From Hypomesus transpacificus (Eukaryota; Chordata; Actinopteri; Osmeriformes; Osmeridae), in contig NC_061068.1 of the NCBI RefSeq assembly GCF_021917145.1, positions 7,756,404-7,820,403 on the forward strand: 64,000 nucleotides of DNA. The letters run 5' to 3'. The number at the start of each line of letters is the position of its first letter. Within the stretch, counting starts at the first letter, position 1. The position numbers and the translations under genes were made by a program. Positions 1-12,600 of this stretch are shown here, in pieces. The notes beneath the pieces were generated by a model. That model was not told the origin of the DNA, did no database searches, and worked only from the letters and a program-made list of their open reading frames with translations.

Positions 1-1330
1 ATATCCAATATTATAGATTAACATTAAGTTTGAGTATTGAAAAACATCTTACCGTTTATTGAAGCGTCGAAACAGTAACAACCTCGACGCGCTTGGCTAT
101 CACCTGACTGCGATATATCTCTAGCGAGTCTAACAATGAACCAGAAAGTCTAGTACCAACCCAACCAACCGATGCACCTGCCTGATTGTGACCGAGACAG
201 CGCCAACTCCCACTCTATGCACCCAGTCCTCGTCACATGATGGCTGGGTGAGGTGATGCTGTTGCATGAGCTCTTATTATCTACTGATAATCATGTATCC
301 TAGATTGGTTAGCTGTCTATGAGAACCTTGTCAGGACTGATTATAATTGTAATCACATGACAGCATTGTTCAGCTTTTCTATAAAAAGAACCATCTAAAT
401 GAACTACGTTCTATCATAATACTGTCCCCATTGATGTGTGAATGTCGAATGTTGAATATGAAACTAACTTCACCTCGGTTGTTTCACCATACATCTTGGT
501 AAAATACTTGACCTCTGGTATCATGTATATTCCTGTCTAGTGTGAGTCTTCAATTACATGTTTATTCAGTATTAATTAGAGTGTTTTTAATTAATGGGAA
601 GAAATTGTATAAGTGTATTTTAACCAAATTACAATGTTACAGTAAATTCTTTTTGGAAGTGCGAAACATTTTTTTTGATACGGGACAATTTTCACATGGA
701 GCTTAAAATAACAATTTGTATACATCTTTAGAAGGGAACGCTCTCTACATGTGGATTAGCACAACAACAAAACTAATCAGGGTTATTTACTATAACCATA
801 ATTTAAAATCAAAGATACACTTGAAGCTTTGCACTAGGGTGCCCCCTAGGGGGAAAAGCCACAGTACCATGTGTTTTGACTGAACGTCTGAAAAATGTAT
901 AATGTACTGTATACATTTAACTCAATTGTACTTGAATATTAAGATGCTCACAATGTCCATTACACATCAGCAGACCCAAAAAACCTATTGAAGAACATTT
1001 GACAAATACAAAATGTTGTCCATCCATTTTATTGCTGTATGAAAATGTTGAGAAGGGTTGGACAATTTGACAACACACAGAATGTATGTAACCTTTTGTC
1101 TGTCACCTATCCCGCTGTGATTGTTGTATATTTAGTATTTTGCATAGGCATTACACATTAACACATTTCATTAGTTTAACAACAACATCATTCTTATGTC
1201 GTGAACAGTACGTTTAAAAGCTGCCAATGAACAAGTAACAATTACAAGTAACAGAGTTTTAAAACCGAGTATACAGACTTTGGGGTAGCTTATCTACACA
1301 AGTAAACAGTAAACTTAGCTGGATTATGAC
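1..1330. other. Non-coding flank downstream of tp53inp2; no gene seen
   Basis: This AT-rich stretch has no open frame with recognisable protein similarity and no clear repeat family. It lies 3' of the minus-strand tp53inp2 gene. Part of it near position 1330 may be that gene's 3' UTR. Confidence 0.5.
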
Positions 1331-1336
1331 TTTATT
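1331..1336 (-). terminator. tp53inp2: Candidate poly(A) signal of tp53inp2
   Basis: The plus strand reads TTTATT, which is AATAAA on the minus strand, about 165 bases beyond the tp53inp2 stop codon at 1500. A second copy lies at about 1026. The choice between them is inference. Confidence 0.4.
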
Positions 1337-1499
1337 TTGAAATTCTGGAAAGTTTTGCAGATCAAAGGGAGTTGTGTACAATATGTGTATGTTTCAACGT
1401 GTGTGTTGGAGTGATCCTCACGTGTTGGTGTGTGTGAATGTTTGTGCAAGTGTTTAAACATGGTTCAGAATGTTGTTGATCCATCCTGGCGGTGTTGTC

Positions 1500-2512
1500 T
1501 CACTGACTGAAGTTGCGATGGCCTGGCTGGTGGAGGTTGGCAGTGTGGGAGCGAAGGCAGTGACGCTGGCTACGCTGGCGGACACAGTTTTGCCGCTGGA
1601 TGCCGCTCTGTCCGAGATGCCGGCGCTCTGAATGCGCCTGAGCTCTCTGGACTCGGGCAATGTGAGTCACCTTGGCCAAAGGCCAGGCCTGAGACATGGA
1701 GCCACGCAAAGCTCGGCTGGGTGGGCTTCTTCTTTGGACTGGGAGATCTGGTTCTGACATCCTGTGAAGGGATCAGAGTCAGGTAAGCATGGCGGAAACA
1801 GTCATTTAGACATCCTGATAGTAAACAGCCAAATGCAATAAACATGTAACAGTTTGGAATGCAAAGGTATAGAATAGACCTTTCAAGAAGCAGAACATGA
1901 ATTTTGATTTTGGAATTGTGGCGAAGGTGACACCCTAATTCAGCCTCCAGTATATGCTTGCATTCTTGTCAGGTTCTCTCACCTCACATCAGTTTCCAAC
2001 CTTGGTTCACGCTCCTCAGTGACATGTGGGATGGATTGACACGCGTAGACGGACATGCCAGGCAGGTCCACAGCCTGATCTTCAACTGTGTTCACGCCAC
2101 TGAAGGCTTCCATGGTGACACAAGAGGACAATGGGTTACAACACATTTCCGGCCACACAGACAGAAACTTATTTCACTGAAGAATCAGAATCAATGTAAT
2201 CTCAAATACCAAGATGATCATTGTGGTCACACATGCATAGCATAAAAACTATTACGATATCATCAATGCTCATTCCTATTCATAAATAACCCTTTCTACA
2301 TTATAAAACATTCTATATTAGCATCTTGAAATATCTTTCAGTAAGGACTACATTTCCAAGAGCAGTATGCAGCAACAGCATCACTAGTACAGACCATGAT
2401 GGCTGACCAGAAGCCACCCCTCCTCGTCTATGTCTCCAGGCGTTGGTGTCCTTGGTTCCTTCGGGCTCTCCTCCTCGCTCCCAAAGAACAGGTGGGAGAG
2501 TCTTCTCAACAT
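1500..2512 (-). CDS. tp53inp2: Tumor protein p53-inducible nuclear protein 2-like (short form)
   Basis: Three coding exons join in phase: 2395-2512, 1983-2106 and 1500-1761, giving 504 nt and 167 residues. The start MLRRLSHLFFG resembles the TP53INP family start MFQRL..LFF. Residues 29-36 (DEEGWLLV) form a W-x-x-V LC3-interacting motif. Residues 57-61 (MSVYA) match the family's conserved MSVY segment. The basic C-terminal region (about 105-167), with RVQRAQAHSERRHL and IQRQNCVRQR, matches the family C-terminus. Family members shuttle from nucleus to autophagosomes and act as transcription coactivators. The product is shorter than human TP53INP2 (about 220 residues). The family's SWF..PP.CF segment is not found between the exons, and the usual HQPCQR ending reads HQPGHR. 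The tp53inp2 assignment over tp53inp1 rests on linkage to human 20q11 genes. The exon 1 donor and exon 2 acceptor are the least certain junctions. Confidence 0.78.
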
Positions 2513-3212
2513 GTCTGGGCTCTGTTAGGGTAGTTGTGTGGGGTTGTTGCCTGTGCTCTCCAGTCTTTCTCCTCTCCTTTATTTTGGCAGGAGCCTCACA
2601 CGTCAATGCAGCAACAGAGGCTTTTGGTGTAAATAACAGTCTTGGATGAAGAGAAGGGAAAATACATGTTCACAACTGCTCCAAACCACAGATTCACAGT
2701 TTTAAAATCCTTGATCGTTAAAAAATTACATTCAGTCCTTGACTTAAAAACCCAAATCTCACTTGTGAATCCTTCGTGAGTGATTTATTTATTTTAGGCC
2801 TATAGTAATTATGCACCCATGAGTCCACTGACCTCAGTGGCCATTGATTGGTCAGTTAGTAAAATGTAAGGGTTTTGAACAATCACCACACTGCACCCCC
2901 TGCAGTGTTCCTTTGTCAGGGCCCATCTGTTGTATGAGTGTACAGTACATGGGAAAGGCCATAATAATCTTCCTCTCAGTGTAACATTATTGTTCTTCCA
3001 GCAGGGCTGTACATTCTAAAGACACTTGTTCGGGGTCCACTGTAAAATGGTATATTGTTTTTTTTGGTTAAAAGTTTGGTTTGTATAAATATTGTAGCAA
3101 TGTACTGTAGCTCCATCTAATGTTCAAAGTTACTCTTAAAGCTGATGGCAACAGTGTTGGATTGGAAGGTACATAATGTACTATCTGATCCTAAGTGTCT
3201 CATAGGCGTTTT

Positions 3213-3400
3213 GGGGGTCAGACGGCTGAGCGGTTAGGGATCCGGGCTATAAATCAGAAAGTTGCTGGTTCGATTCCCTGCCGTGTCAAATGACGTTGTG
3301 TCCTTGGGCAAGGCACTTCACCCTACTTGCCTCAGGGGGAATGTCCCTGTACTTACTGTAAGTCTCTCTGGATAAAAGCGTCTGCTAAATGTAATGTAAT
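3213..3400 (+). repeat. tRNA-derived SINE with L2-like tail
   Basis: The head resembles a tRNA, with an A-box-like segment (ggctgagcggttaggg) and a perfect Pol III B box GGTTCGATTCC at 3267-3277. A central segment (tgtccttgggcaaggcactt) and a LINE-like tail (ctggataaaagcgtctgcta, then aatgtaatgtaat) follow. The same architecture recurs at 29191, so this is a dispersed family. Confidence 0.85.
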
Positions 3401-4910
3401 AAGATATGCTCCCTTCACAACTACTGACCTACAAAAGTACAGAGACAGAGATAGTGAATAATACATGTAGAGTTTGCATGGTAAAATCCAACCACATGCA
3501 AAACACTGAGTCAATAGGTACTGTGTTTATCCTAAATACTCATTTTCACAGCCAGTAGAAAGGACCATTATTATGAGATGAATCATTCGCTGTCCTGTGC
3601 ATGTCAGGGGAGTGGCTCAAAAAACAAAACAACATCCTGGACAATTGCATGCTATAACTGACGTCACAGTCAATATGTAGTTAGTCCTACATTTACCACA
3701 GCCAAAGATACTCTTTGCCACAACTGAAGAAAATAGGGACAGGAAATTATGGTTATGTCATGTGACATCACTATGGTCACAAACCTTGTTTATAATGAGA
3801 AAACAGCTAACTCGCTACTGTACATAGACTAAAATGGGAGTACACAGTTGAATCCAAACAATATTGCTAGGGTGAAACTGTAGTCTTCTTCAGCACCACT
3901 AGCTTCCATTGTTGTAACGGAACATTGTCATTTTAATGTCCTTTTCGTCTCAACATTCTGAGTGAAAGGAAAACGCGATGAATTCTTACCTTGATTTAGA
4001 GCAAAGCGTATTTTTCGTATTCATTCCTATTTAACAAGCCATGTTAAGACCAACATTTGCATTGTGAACCAAAATGATCATCACTAAGAGGAGTCCAAAT
4101 CTGAATGTGAGAGCGTTTCTTACCAGTGCCTTCCACAAAATGTAATGCTCTTCATTGGAGGCTTTGCAACTATTTCAAAATATAACAAACAGCTGATCGA
4201 GGTACCACAGCAACCGTAACACCACCTCTTTCCCCACCCATTCGAGATATTTAACCAATCAGAACGGGGGTAGCAACGGCTGTAAATTGTGTAGCCTATT
4301 GGCTACTGAACCAAATGTTGCCTACAGTAATGGAGCTTCGACATTTTCCACATTTGCTACATTGTTCATATTTTTTTGTTTTTTTGTTTCATATTTGATC
4401 AAATACACCAAAACAGCATAATTTGGGCAAACAAATCATGCTAGTGCATCAAATTTAGCATACACTTTGTTATTTTTTATAACACCAGCTATTTTCAACC
4501 AAGAACCTGCAGTTAAAGCGATAAATAGGCTACATTATTGTTCTTCACATTGTTAATTTAATGTAGTCTACAGGCATAGTCAAGTCAAGAAACTTTACGT
4601 TATAATAGCTTTGGGGTTGGCAGTCTGGTGGAGTGGTGGTGCATTACTGCATTAACGGTTTTGGCAAATGGTAAGTCGACCCCCACCCTTAAATAAAATA
4701 AAAGGAGGGCGGGGCCATATTTGAAAATCGCAAACTAGAATGACCACTTTAATATGACTTTCCAGAGAGATTGAGTTTGCCTGGCAGTGGCAGATATAAA
4801 TACCTCTGGATAGAACAATACTGTCTGGCTGTGCAGAGCAGGTGCATGGACAGGAAAACATGCCATTGTTAAATGTGCAATCAGTACAAATACTAGCAGA
4901 TAACAGCTAT

Positions 4911-5044
<134 letters not shown>

Positions 5045-5262
5045 ATACATTCTTTCGATAATTTTATTATTTGGAATATACATAATTTAAAATAGCGTGA
5101 AATTAAATGTTTATATGGTTAAACCGATTGTTCTGATGATTTGGCTTTAGTATGAACACAATAAACCGATGAGCGCACCCTAATATTAGGTATGTGACAC
5201 TACCAGAACATAACACGTGGTGTCGTAATCTGACTTCTCAACCACATCAGTGCACTGTGTGC

Positions 5263-5419
5263 CAGGTGTAAATACAAAGTATATGCTAATGTAATATATT
5301 GTCTTTCTTTATGATATATTTTATAATCCTAGTGTCATGTTTGTGTTGTGGATGTTTGCAGCCCTCTTACCATAAAAACAGTGGTTGACATAGTAAACAA
5401 GCAATTGCATTTCCAGGTG
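5263..5419. promoter_or_regulatory. Two CAGGTG E-boxes upstream of snai1
   Basis: CAGGTG hexamers occur at 5263-5268 and 5414-5419, about 0.6-0.8 kb upstream of the snai1 start codon. Another is at 6493-6498 in intron 1. CAGGTG is the E2-box bound by Snail proteins, which are known to regulate their own genes. Hexamers also occur by chance, so function is only a possibility. Confidence 0.2.
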
Positions 5420-6028
5420 CAATTGTAGATACAGCCAATTGACAAATGGAGAGTTTGAACGTTTAAAATTGTTTTCATAGTGCTTGCTCTTTTATTTCTG
5501 AAAGCTCAAGCTCTCCATTTGCCAAAATACATCTAAATTTTTAAAAACCTAAGTAAAAAAATTTCGACCAGCTATTTTGGAAAGTTGTAACACAAATCGG
5601 AGCTCTGGAATTACAATTGTCCTGTTCAATTGGTCTGATAGGGCAATTTAACTATGCAGTTGCATTGGTGTCTCTTTACAAATACCAAGGTGGTAGATGG
5701 CATATCAACACTCTGAGGCATTTGTTTTGTTATAGAGAGCTAACTTTGGATCCTTTCCTGTGCTCTCACCATTGATATGGGAGGTGGGGTGTGCCCTGCG
5801 GGTGTGCACACCCCTTGGTTGTGTCAGAGTATTTCAGTAGAATAGCGCTCATTAACTCATGTTGGAAACGTCGCATAGTGATTTTGCAGACAGAACCAGA
5901 GAAACGGTGGACTTGTCATTTTTCTTTTCAGAAGGCGGTATTTTTTTGCGGATCTAAAACGAAGTTTTGTTTAGTTTGTGACCGCTGGATACTTTTACGC
6001 ACAGCCAAGGCTATACCAAAGCAGAAAA

Positions 6029-7989
6029 ATGCCTCGATCTTTCTTGGTTAAAAAGTATTTTGCTAATAAAAAACCAAACTACAGTGAACTGGAGTGTCAA
6101 AATGGTAAGTAGTCTTTTCAAACCATTGTTAAATTTAAAATTATAATATAATTGCGTAAAACATTGTAGGCCACCTGTTTTATCAATTATGTTAGGGTTG
6201 ATGTGAACAGTGAAATTTAATATTCTTTACAACAATGAGGATTTCTTATTGAAATACACTTTGTTTTACTGTCCTTACCTTGATCACAGTTTTCAGATTA
6301 CATCTAGTCCACAAGTTATAGCTACAACACTTTCCTCCTAACTGCAACTATACAGTGCTACCATTCATGCAACCACTTGTGAATACGTGGGAGGAAACGC
6401 TCCATGAAATTGCTTGGTTTGAGTTTTAATGCTTTTGTGCATGTAGACAAATGCAAGGGAATTTTACAAGAACATACTGCAGACATGTTTGACAGGTGTA
6501 ATTGTTGCTAATGGTGCAAAGTAAAAAAGTTTACCATGAAAACCTTTGGCTGTGCCCTTAATTTGGCTTTTGCTGTGTTTATTATTGACTTGATCTAATC
6601 AAACCTCTCATTGTTTACAGTTGCCTTATTGGAAAGGTTCCCTCTAGGTGAACTTGCATCAGCAGACAATGAATCAACTTCCACCTGCTACACAACGGGA
6701 CTGGTATGGGATATGAGCTTTCTTCCAACCCTCTACCTCCCCAAGTCCCCTACAGAGCCCTCCCCCACCCCTGGGCCCCTGGACCTAAGCTCCCCCTCCA
6801 GTCTCAGCAGCAGTGCCAGCAGCAGTGGGGAGGAAGACGAAGGCCGAACATCTGACCCCCCCAGCCCCGAGCCAGAAGACAGCTATCATCCCCCTCAGAG
6901 ACCCAAACGTAACAGCGCCAAGAGCCATGGAGGTCCCGCCAAAGAGGAGAGAGAGGCCCCTGTCACTGCAGCCAGGCCTGCCTTCTTTTGCAAGCACTGC
7001 CCTAAAGAGTACACCAGCTTGGGGGCATTGAAGATGCACATTCGCTCGCATACTTTGCCCTGTGTTTGCACCACATGTGGAAAGGCCTTCTCCAGACCCT
7101 GGCTGCTGCGTGGTCATATCCGCACACACACAGGTAAGACCTCCTAGAGCATTTCCTGCCCCTTGTGATTCCTTTTCAAAAGTAGAAATACAATGAATTA
7201 TGGGGCACTGTACCTAATATGCATTTAATTTTCTTTGTTGAAGTAGTCTGTAGGAACTGTCATCATAGTTTGGTAGGATTGTGCAGGCCAAAGCATCTAT
7301 TACACCTAGTATGTTGATCTCAACACTAGCAGTGCAGTGGAACAAAAATACTTAATCACAAAGAGAAGCTTTGGGACTTGTTTTAATTATTACTCATTGT
7401 GTTGTACATTGCAACAACAATGACAGTCTTCAACGTATCTTATATGTAGTGTGTCAACAGAATTGGATAACATTGTGATGAAAGGGTCAAAGAGATCTTG
7501 GAAGCACCACTCTATCAATCTGGCCACCAGCAGCAACCTGCTGGAGTGCTAATCTCATTACTCACCACTGATTTAATCATGCTAATTCAAGTGCCCCCAG
7601 TCCTGCTAGCCTGATCTTCATTAACTTTCAAACAAGTTGAGAATTATACAATGAGGTGTCAATGAGCCCCTGTTGAAGCCTGAGAGGGTCATCGTTTCAC
7701 ACATTTTGCTATTCAAAAGACCTCATACAAAGACGCAGGGCAATGGTCACAATCCTGTGTGTCCTGTGATGTGCTTCTAATGTGTGCTCTCATCTCCTTC
7801 TTAGGGGAGCGTCCATTTTCCTGCCCACATTGTAACCGGGCATTTGCTGACCGCTCCAACCTGCGTGCACACCTCCAGACTCACGCAGAGGTGAAGAAGT
7901 ACCAGTGTGGCGTGTGCTCTCGCACCTTCAGCCGCATGTCCCTCCTCCAGAAACACAGTGTCTCCGGCTGCTGCTCCTCCACAGCATGA
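6029..7989 (+). CDS. snai1: Snail family zinc-finger transcriptional repressor
   Basis: Three exons (6029-6104, 6621-7133, 7805-7989) join in phase to a 257-residue protein. The start [11 protein letters not shown] is the SNAG repressor motif, which fixes the ATG. A Ser/Pro/acid-rich middle (about 65-115) resembles the phosphodegron region of Snail1. Four C-terminal C2H2-type fingers follow at about 149-169, 173-195, 202-223 and 229-252. The inter-finger segment HTGERPF is present between fingers 2 and 3. Finger 4 ends with H and C (HSVSGC) as in Snail1. Snail1 has four fingers and Snail2 usually five, and no extra finger is seen, so this is snai1. It represses epithelial genes such as E-cadherin through E-boxes and drives epithelial-mesenchymal transition in mesoderm and neural crest. 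The a or b teleost paralogue cannot be decided here. Confidence 0.93.
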
Positions 7990-9270
7990 GGGCCTGGCAG
8001 AGGCAGGAGGAACCCATGGGGACCATGGGAGGGTTGTTGGAAGGGTGGGTGGAGTGTATACCAAACCAGCCTTTAGACAACAAGACAACAGGAGCCTGCT
8101 TTAGTCTGCCTGCAGGCACCATGGACCTGACTCGGTGGGAGACTTCTCTCCCTGAACAGCCATCTCCTTACTCTGCTTGTAGTCCATTTTAAACAGAAGA
8201 GGAACAGATAACCTAATCCAAACCCATCCTTTTCCAAGCAGAACTGTGTAACCATCCCTTGACCTAGTTCAGATTTTCTTTATTTTTCTCAAAGACCAAA
8301 AATACTGTGGGCTCATGGGGTTTAGTGGAGCTGGTGCTCCCCTAAGTCTGTTGCGTTTCTGCCTCGGTGCCGGCAAGCTCAGGATCACAGCCCAGACACA
8401 GCTGCAGAGAGGTAGGGGTGCGTGGGTGGGTCACATCCCTCAGCATGACACAAATGTACACACACACACACGCAGCTGTCCCCATACTATGGTGCAGAGC
8501 GACAAGGTGCTAACAGGTGCAATGGCCCTGACCTTCACTGGGCTGATAACAGGTGAATTCAACCAGCCATAGTTAGTCAAGAAAAGAGGAAGCAAGTCAC
8601 AACAAAAGGATAGCGTCAGTTGGTCTGTCTGTGGGCTTTTCTCTGATTAGATTTGATTTAAACCTCTGTTTTGACGACAACAAGCCCCTTTTTAATCTGA
8701 TGTCTTTCAGAGATTGGAAAAGCAATTTTGTCATTGAGACTGTGCTCCTACACATTGATGTAGATATTTTGGATGACAATTGTATCCATGCACTCTAGGT
8801 TACCACAGTGTTCATAGTTCCTGTTAAAATGGCAGGAATCTGATTTAAATGCCAATTTGTAACATATGAACTAGTTTTTTTAAATGTATTATGTTTAAAC
8901 CAAAGATGTGCCTTCTTACCTCAGTTGGTAGTTGTTGTGTTTTTAAAACATCTATTTGCAGTATTAAAACTATCAAGCATCAAACATGAACTATCAAGCA
9001 TCTGATGACATCAGAAATGGTTAATGGCTGGGATCAAATAACATGTCTGAAATGTTGACATCATCACAGACTTGGTTGTCTGTAGGTCTGACCACAAAAC
9101 TGACTACAAAAAATTATTTTCAAAGTTCCTAAATGTTTTGTGTTTTTTTACCGTGCAATGTCCAGATTTAATGTAGTTGGATTTCATTTTGTACTGAGTT
9201 TGTCTTTTCACTTCTATTTCATGTATTTCATAGGAGATTTGCATTCAATAAACTAATTTATATGTTTATA
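7990..9270 (+). other. snai1: Probable snai1 3' UTR
   Basis: The stretch after the snai1 stop has no further coding potential. It becomes AT-rich and ends shortly after an AATAAA at 9247-9252. Extent is inferred from that signal. Confidence 0.6.
9247..9252 (+). terminator. snai1: Candidate poly(A) signal of snai1
   Basis: A canonical AATAAA lies about 1.26 kb after the stop codon in an AT-rich context. It is the first clear canonical signal downstream of the gene. Confidence 0.6.
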
Positions 9271-9672
9271 AAAAAGTATTGGTTGGAATTGTTTAGACTG
9301 CACTATGTAGACCATACTATCCTGTTGTCTAATTTAAGGAATTTAAAGATCTCACAAATGAAATGTTATATTATGAACTTCTAAAAGTTTCTAAAGAGGT
9401 TCAGAATGTAACACGCAAATGGCAAAACAAAATTGCATAGTGAACACATGGCTTCCAATGAATGTTTTACTAAACTATCTTTCGACATGTGTTGTGTGGG
9501 TTGGGCTTTGATGGAGAGTGAACAGAAGACAGTTCAGTGGAGGGCAGGTGTGCAGGTGAGCACACTGAGGGATGGACAAGGGCACCTGCCTAACGGTTCC
9601 ACTGGCTATACAGCCTCTCCTAACTGCTGTGCAAACATTGCAGCTGTTTGTGTGTGTGTGTGTATACGACAA

Positions 9673-9689
9673 AAATTGAGAGAGAAATT
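9673..9689. repeat. Target-site duplication, LINE 3' side
   Basis: The 17-mer aaattgagagagaaatt recurs exactly at 13059-13075, at the other end of the LINE. It directly abuts the LINE tail. Confidence 0.88.
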
Positions 9690-12600
9690 CGTCGTCATCG
9701 TCATCTGCCGCTTGTCCGGGGATCGGGTCGCGGGGGCAGCGACCTAAGCAGGGAGGCCCAGACTTCCCTCCCCCCGGCCACTTCCGCCAGCTCTTCCTGG
9801 GGGACCCCAAGGCGTTCCCAGGCCAGCTGAGAGACATAGTCCCTCCAGCGTGTCCTGGGTCTTCCCCGGGGCCTCTTCCCAGTGGGACGTGCCCGGAACA
9901 CCTCACCAGGGAGGCGTCCAGGAGGCATCCTAATCAGATGCCCGAGCCACCTCAGCTGACTCCTCTCGACGCGGAGGAGCAGCGGTTCTACTCTGAGCCC
10001 CTCCCGGATGACCGAGCTTCTCACCCTATCTCTAAGGGAGAGCCCGGACACCCTACGGAGAAAGCTCATTTCGGCCGCTTGTATTCGCGATCTCGTTCTT
10101 TCGGTCACTACCCATAGTTCGTGACCATAGGTGAGGGTAGGAACGTAGATCGACTGGTAAATAGAGAGCTTCGCCTTTCGACTCAGCTCCTTCTTCACCA
10201 CGACGGACCGATGCAGAGCCCGCATCACTGCGGACGCCGCACCGATCCGCCTGTCGACCTCGCGCTCCATTCTTCCCTCACTCGTGAACAAGACCCCGAG
10301 ATACTTGAACTCCTCCGCTTGGTTCAGGATCTCCTCCCCGACCCGGAGATGGCACTCCACCCTTTTCCGGTCGATTACCATGGCCTCAGATTTGGAGGTG
10401 CTGATTCGCATCCCAGCCGCTTCACATTCGGTTGCGAACCGCTCCAGTGAGAGCTGAAGGTCACGGCCCGATGAAGCCAACAGGACCACATCATCCGCAA
10501 AAAGCAGCGACCCGATCCTGAGGTCACCAAACCGGACCCCCTCAACACCCTGGCTGCGCCTAGAAATTCTGTCCATATAGGTAATGAACAGAATCGGTGA
10601 CATAGGGCAGCCCTGGCGGAGTCCAACCCTCACCGGAAACAAGTTCGACTTACTACCGGCAATGCGGACCAAACTCTGGCACCGGTCGTACAGGGACCGG
10701 ACAGCCCCGATCAGGAAATCCGGTACCCCGTACTCTCGGAGCACCCCCCACATGAGCCCCCGAGGGACACGGTCGAACGCCTTTTCCAAATCCACAAAAC
10801 ATGTGTAGACTGGTTGGGCGAACTCCCATGTACCCTCCAGGACTCCGCGGAGGGTATAAAGCTGGTCCACTGTTCCACGGCCAGGACGAAAACCACATTG
10901 CTCCTCCTGAATCCGAGGTTCGACAATCCGACGGACCCTCCTCTCCAGGACCCCTGAATAGACTTTCCCAGGGAGGCTGAGGAGTGTGATCCCCCTAAAG
11001 TTGGAGCACACCCTCCGGTCCCCCTTTTTAAAGAGGGGAACCACCACCCCGGTCTGCCAGTCCAGAGGCACTGTCCCCGATGTCCACGCGATGTTGCAGA
11101 GTCGTGTCAACCAAGACAGCCCTACAACATCCAGAGCCTTAAGGAACTCCGGGCGGACCTCATCCACCCCAGGGGCCCTGCCACCGCGGAGCTTTTCAAC
11201 CACCTCGGCGACCTCAGCCCCAGAGATAGAAGGGCCCCCCCCGATGTCCCCAGACTCTGCCTCCACGTCGGAAAGCGTGTTGGTGGAATTAAGGAGGTCT
11301 TCGAAGTATTCCTTCCACCGATCCAGGACGTCCCCCGTCGAGGTCAGCAGCGCACCATCCCCACCGTATACAGTGTTGACAGAGCACTGCTTCCCCCTCC
11401 TGAGCCGCCGGATGGTGGTCCAGAACCTTTTTGAAGCCGTTCGGAAGTCATTCTCCATGGCCTCGCCGAACTCCTCCCATGCCCGGGTTTTTGCCTCCGC
11501 GACCGCCAAAGCCGCGTTCCGCTTGGCCTGCCGGTACACATCAGCTGCCTCTGGAGTCCTACCAGCCAATAAAGTCCGATAGGCCTCCTTCTTCAGCTTG
11601 ACGGCATCCCTCACCTCCGGAGTCCACCACCGGGTCCGAGGGTTACCGCCGCGACATGCACCGACCGCCCTGCGGCCGCAGCTCCGGTCAGCCGCTTCAA
11701 CAATGGAGGCCCGGAACATGGCCCATTCGGACTCAATGTCCCCGGCCCCCCCCGAGACATGATCGAAGCTCTCCCGGAGGTGGGAGTTGAAGCTCCTTCT
11801 GACAGAGGGTTCCGCCAGACGTTCCCAGCAGACCCTCACATTACGTTTGGGCCTGCCAGGCCTGACCGGCGTCCTCCCCCACCATCGAAGCCAACTCACC
11901 ACCAGGTGGTGATCAGTTGACAGCTCCGCCCCTCTCCTCACCCGAGTGTCCAAGACATGCGGCCCCAAGTCCGATGACACGACTACAAAGTCGATCATCG
12001 AACTGAGACCTCGGGTGTCCTGGTGCCAGGTGCACATATGGACACCCTTATGCTTGAACATGGTGTTCGTTATGGACAAACCGTGTCTAGCACAGAAGTC
12101 CAACAACAAAACACCACTCGGGTTCAGATCGGGGGGGCCGTTCCTCCCAATCACGCCCCTCCAGGTCTCACTGTCATTGCCCACATGAGCATTGAAGTCC
12201 CCCAGGAGGACGAGGGAATCCCCAGGAGGAGCGCTTTCCAGCACCCCCCCCAGAGACTCCAAAAAGGGTGGGTACTCTGAGCTGCCATTTGGTGCATAAG
12301 CACAAACGACAGTGAGGACCCGTCCCCCCACCCGAAGGCGGAGGGAGGCTACCCTCTCGTCCACCGGGGTGAACCCCAATGTACAGGCGCCGAACCGAGG
12401 GGAAACCAGTATTCCCACCCCAGCTCGATGCCTCTCACCAAGGGCAACTCCAGAGTGGAAGAGAGTCCAGCCCCTCTCAAGGAGACTGGTTCCGGAGCCC
12501 ACGCTGTGCGTCGAGGCGAGGCCGACTATATCTAGCCGGAAACTCTCTACCTCGCGCACCAGCTCAGGCTCCTTTCCCGCCAGCGAGGTGACGTTCCACG

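Noticed and set aside
1454..1660. Minus-strand 68-residue frame overlapping the end of tp53inp2
   Set aside because: The neighbouring frame (1500-1760) matches the TP53INP C-terminus and joins in phase to upstream exons. This frame matches nothing I recognise.
3213..3290. Possible functional tRNA gene
   Set aside because: A perfect B box is present, but no full cloverleaf is evident and it is followed by a SINE core and L2-like tail; it is the head of a SINE.
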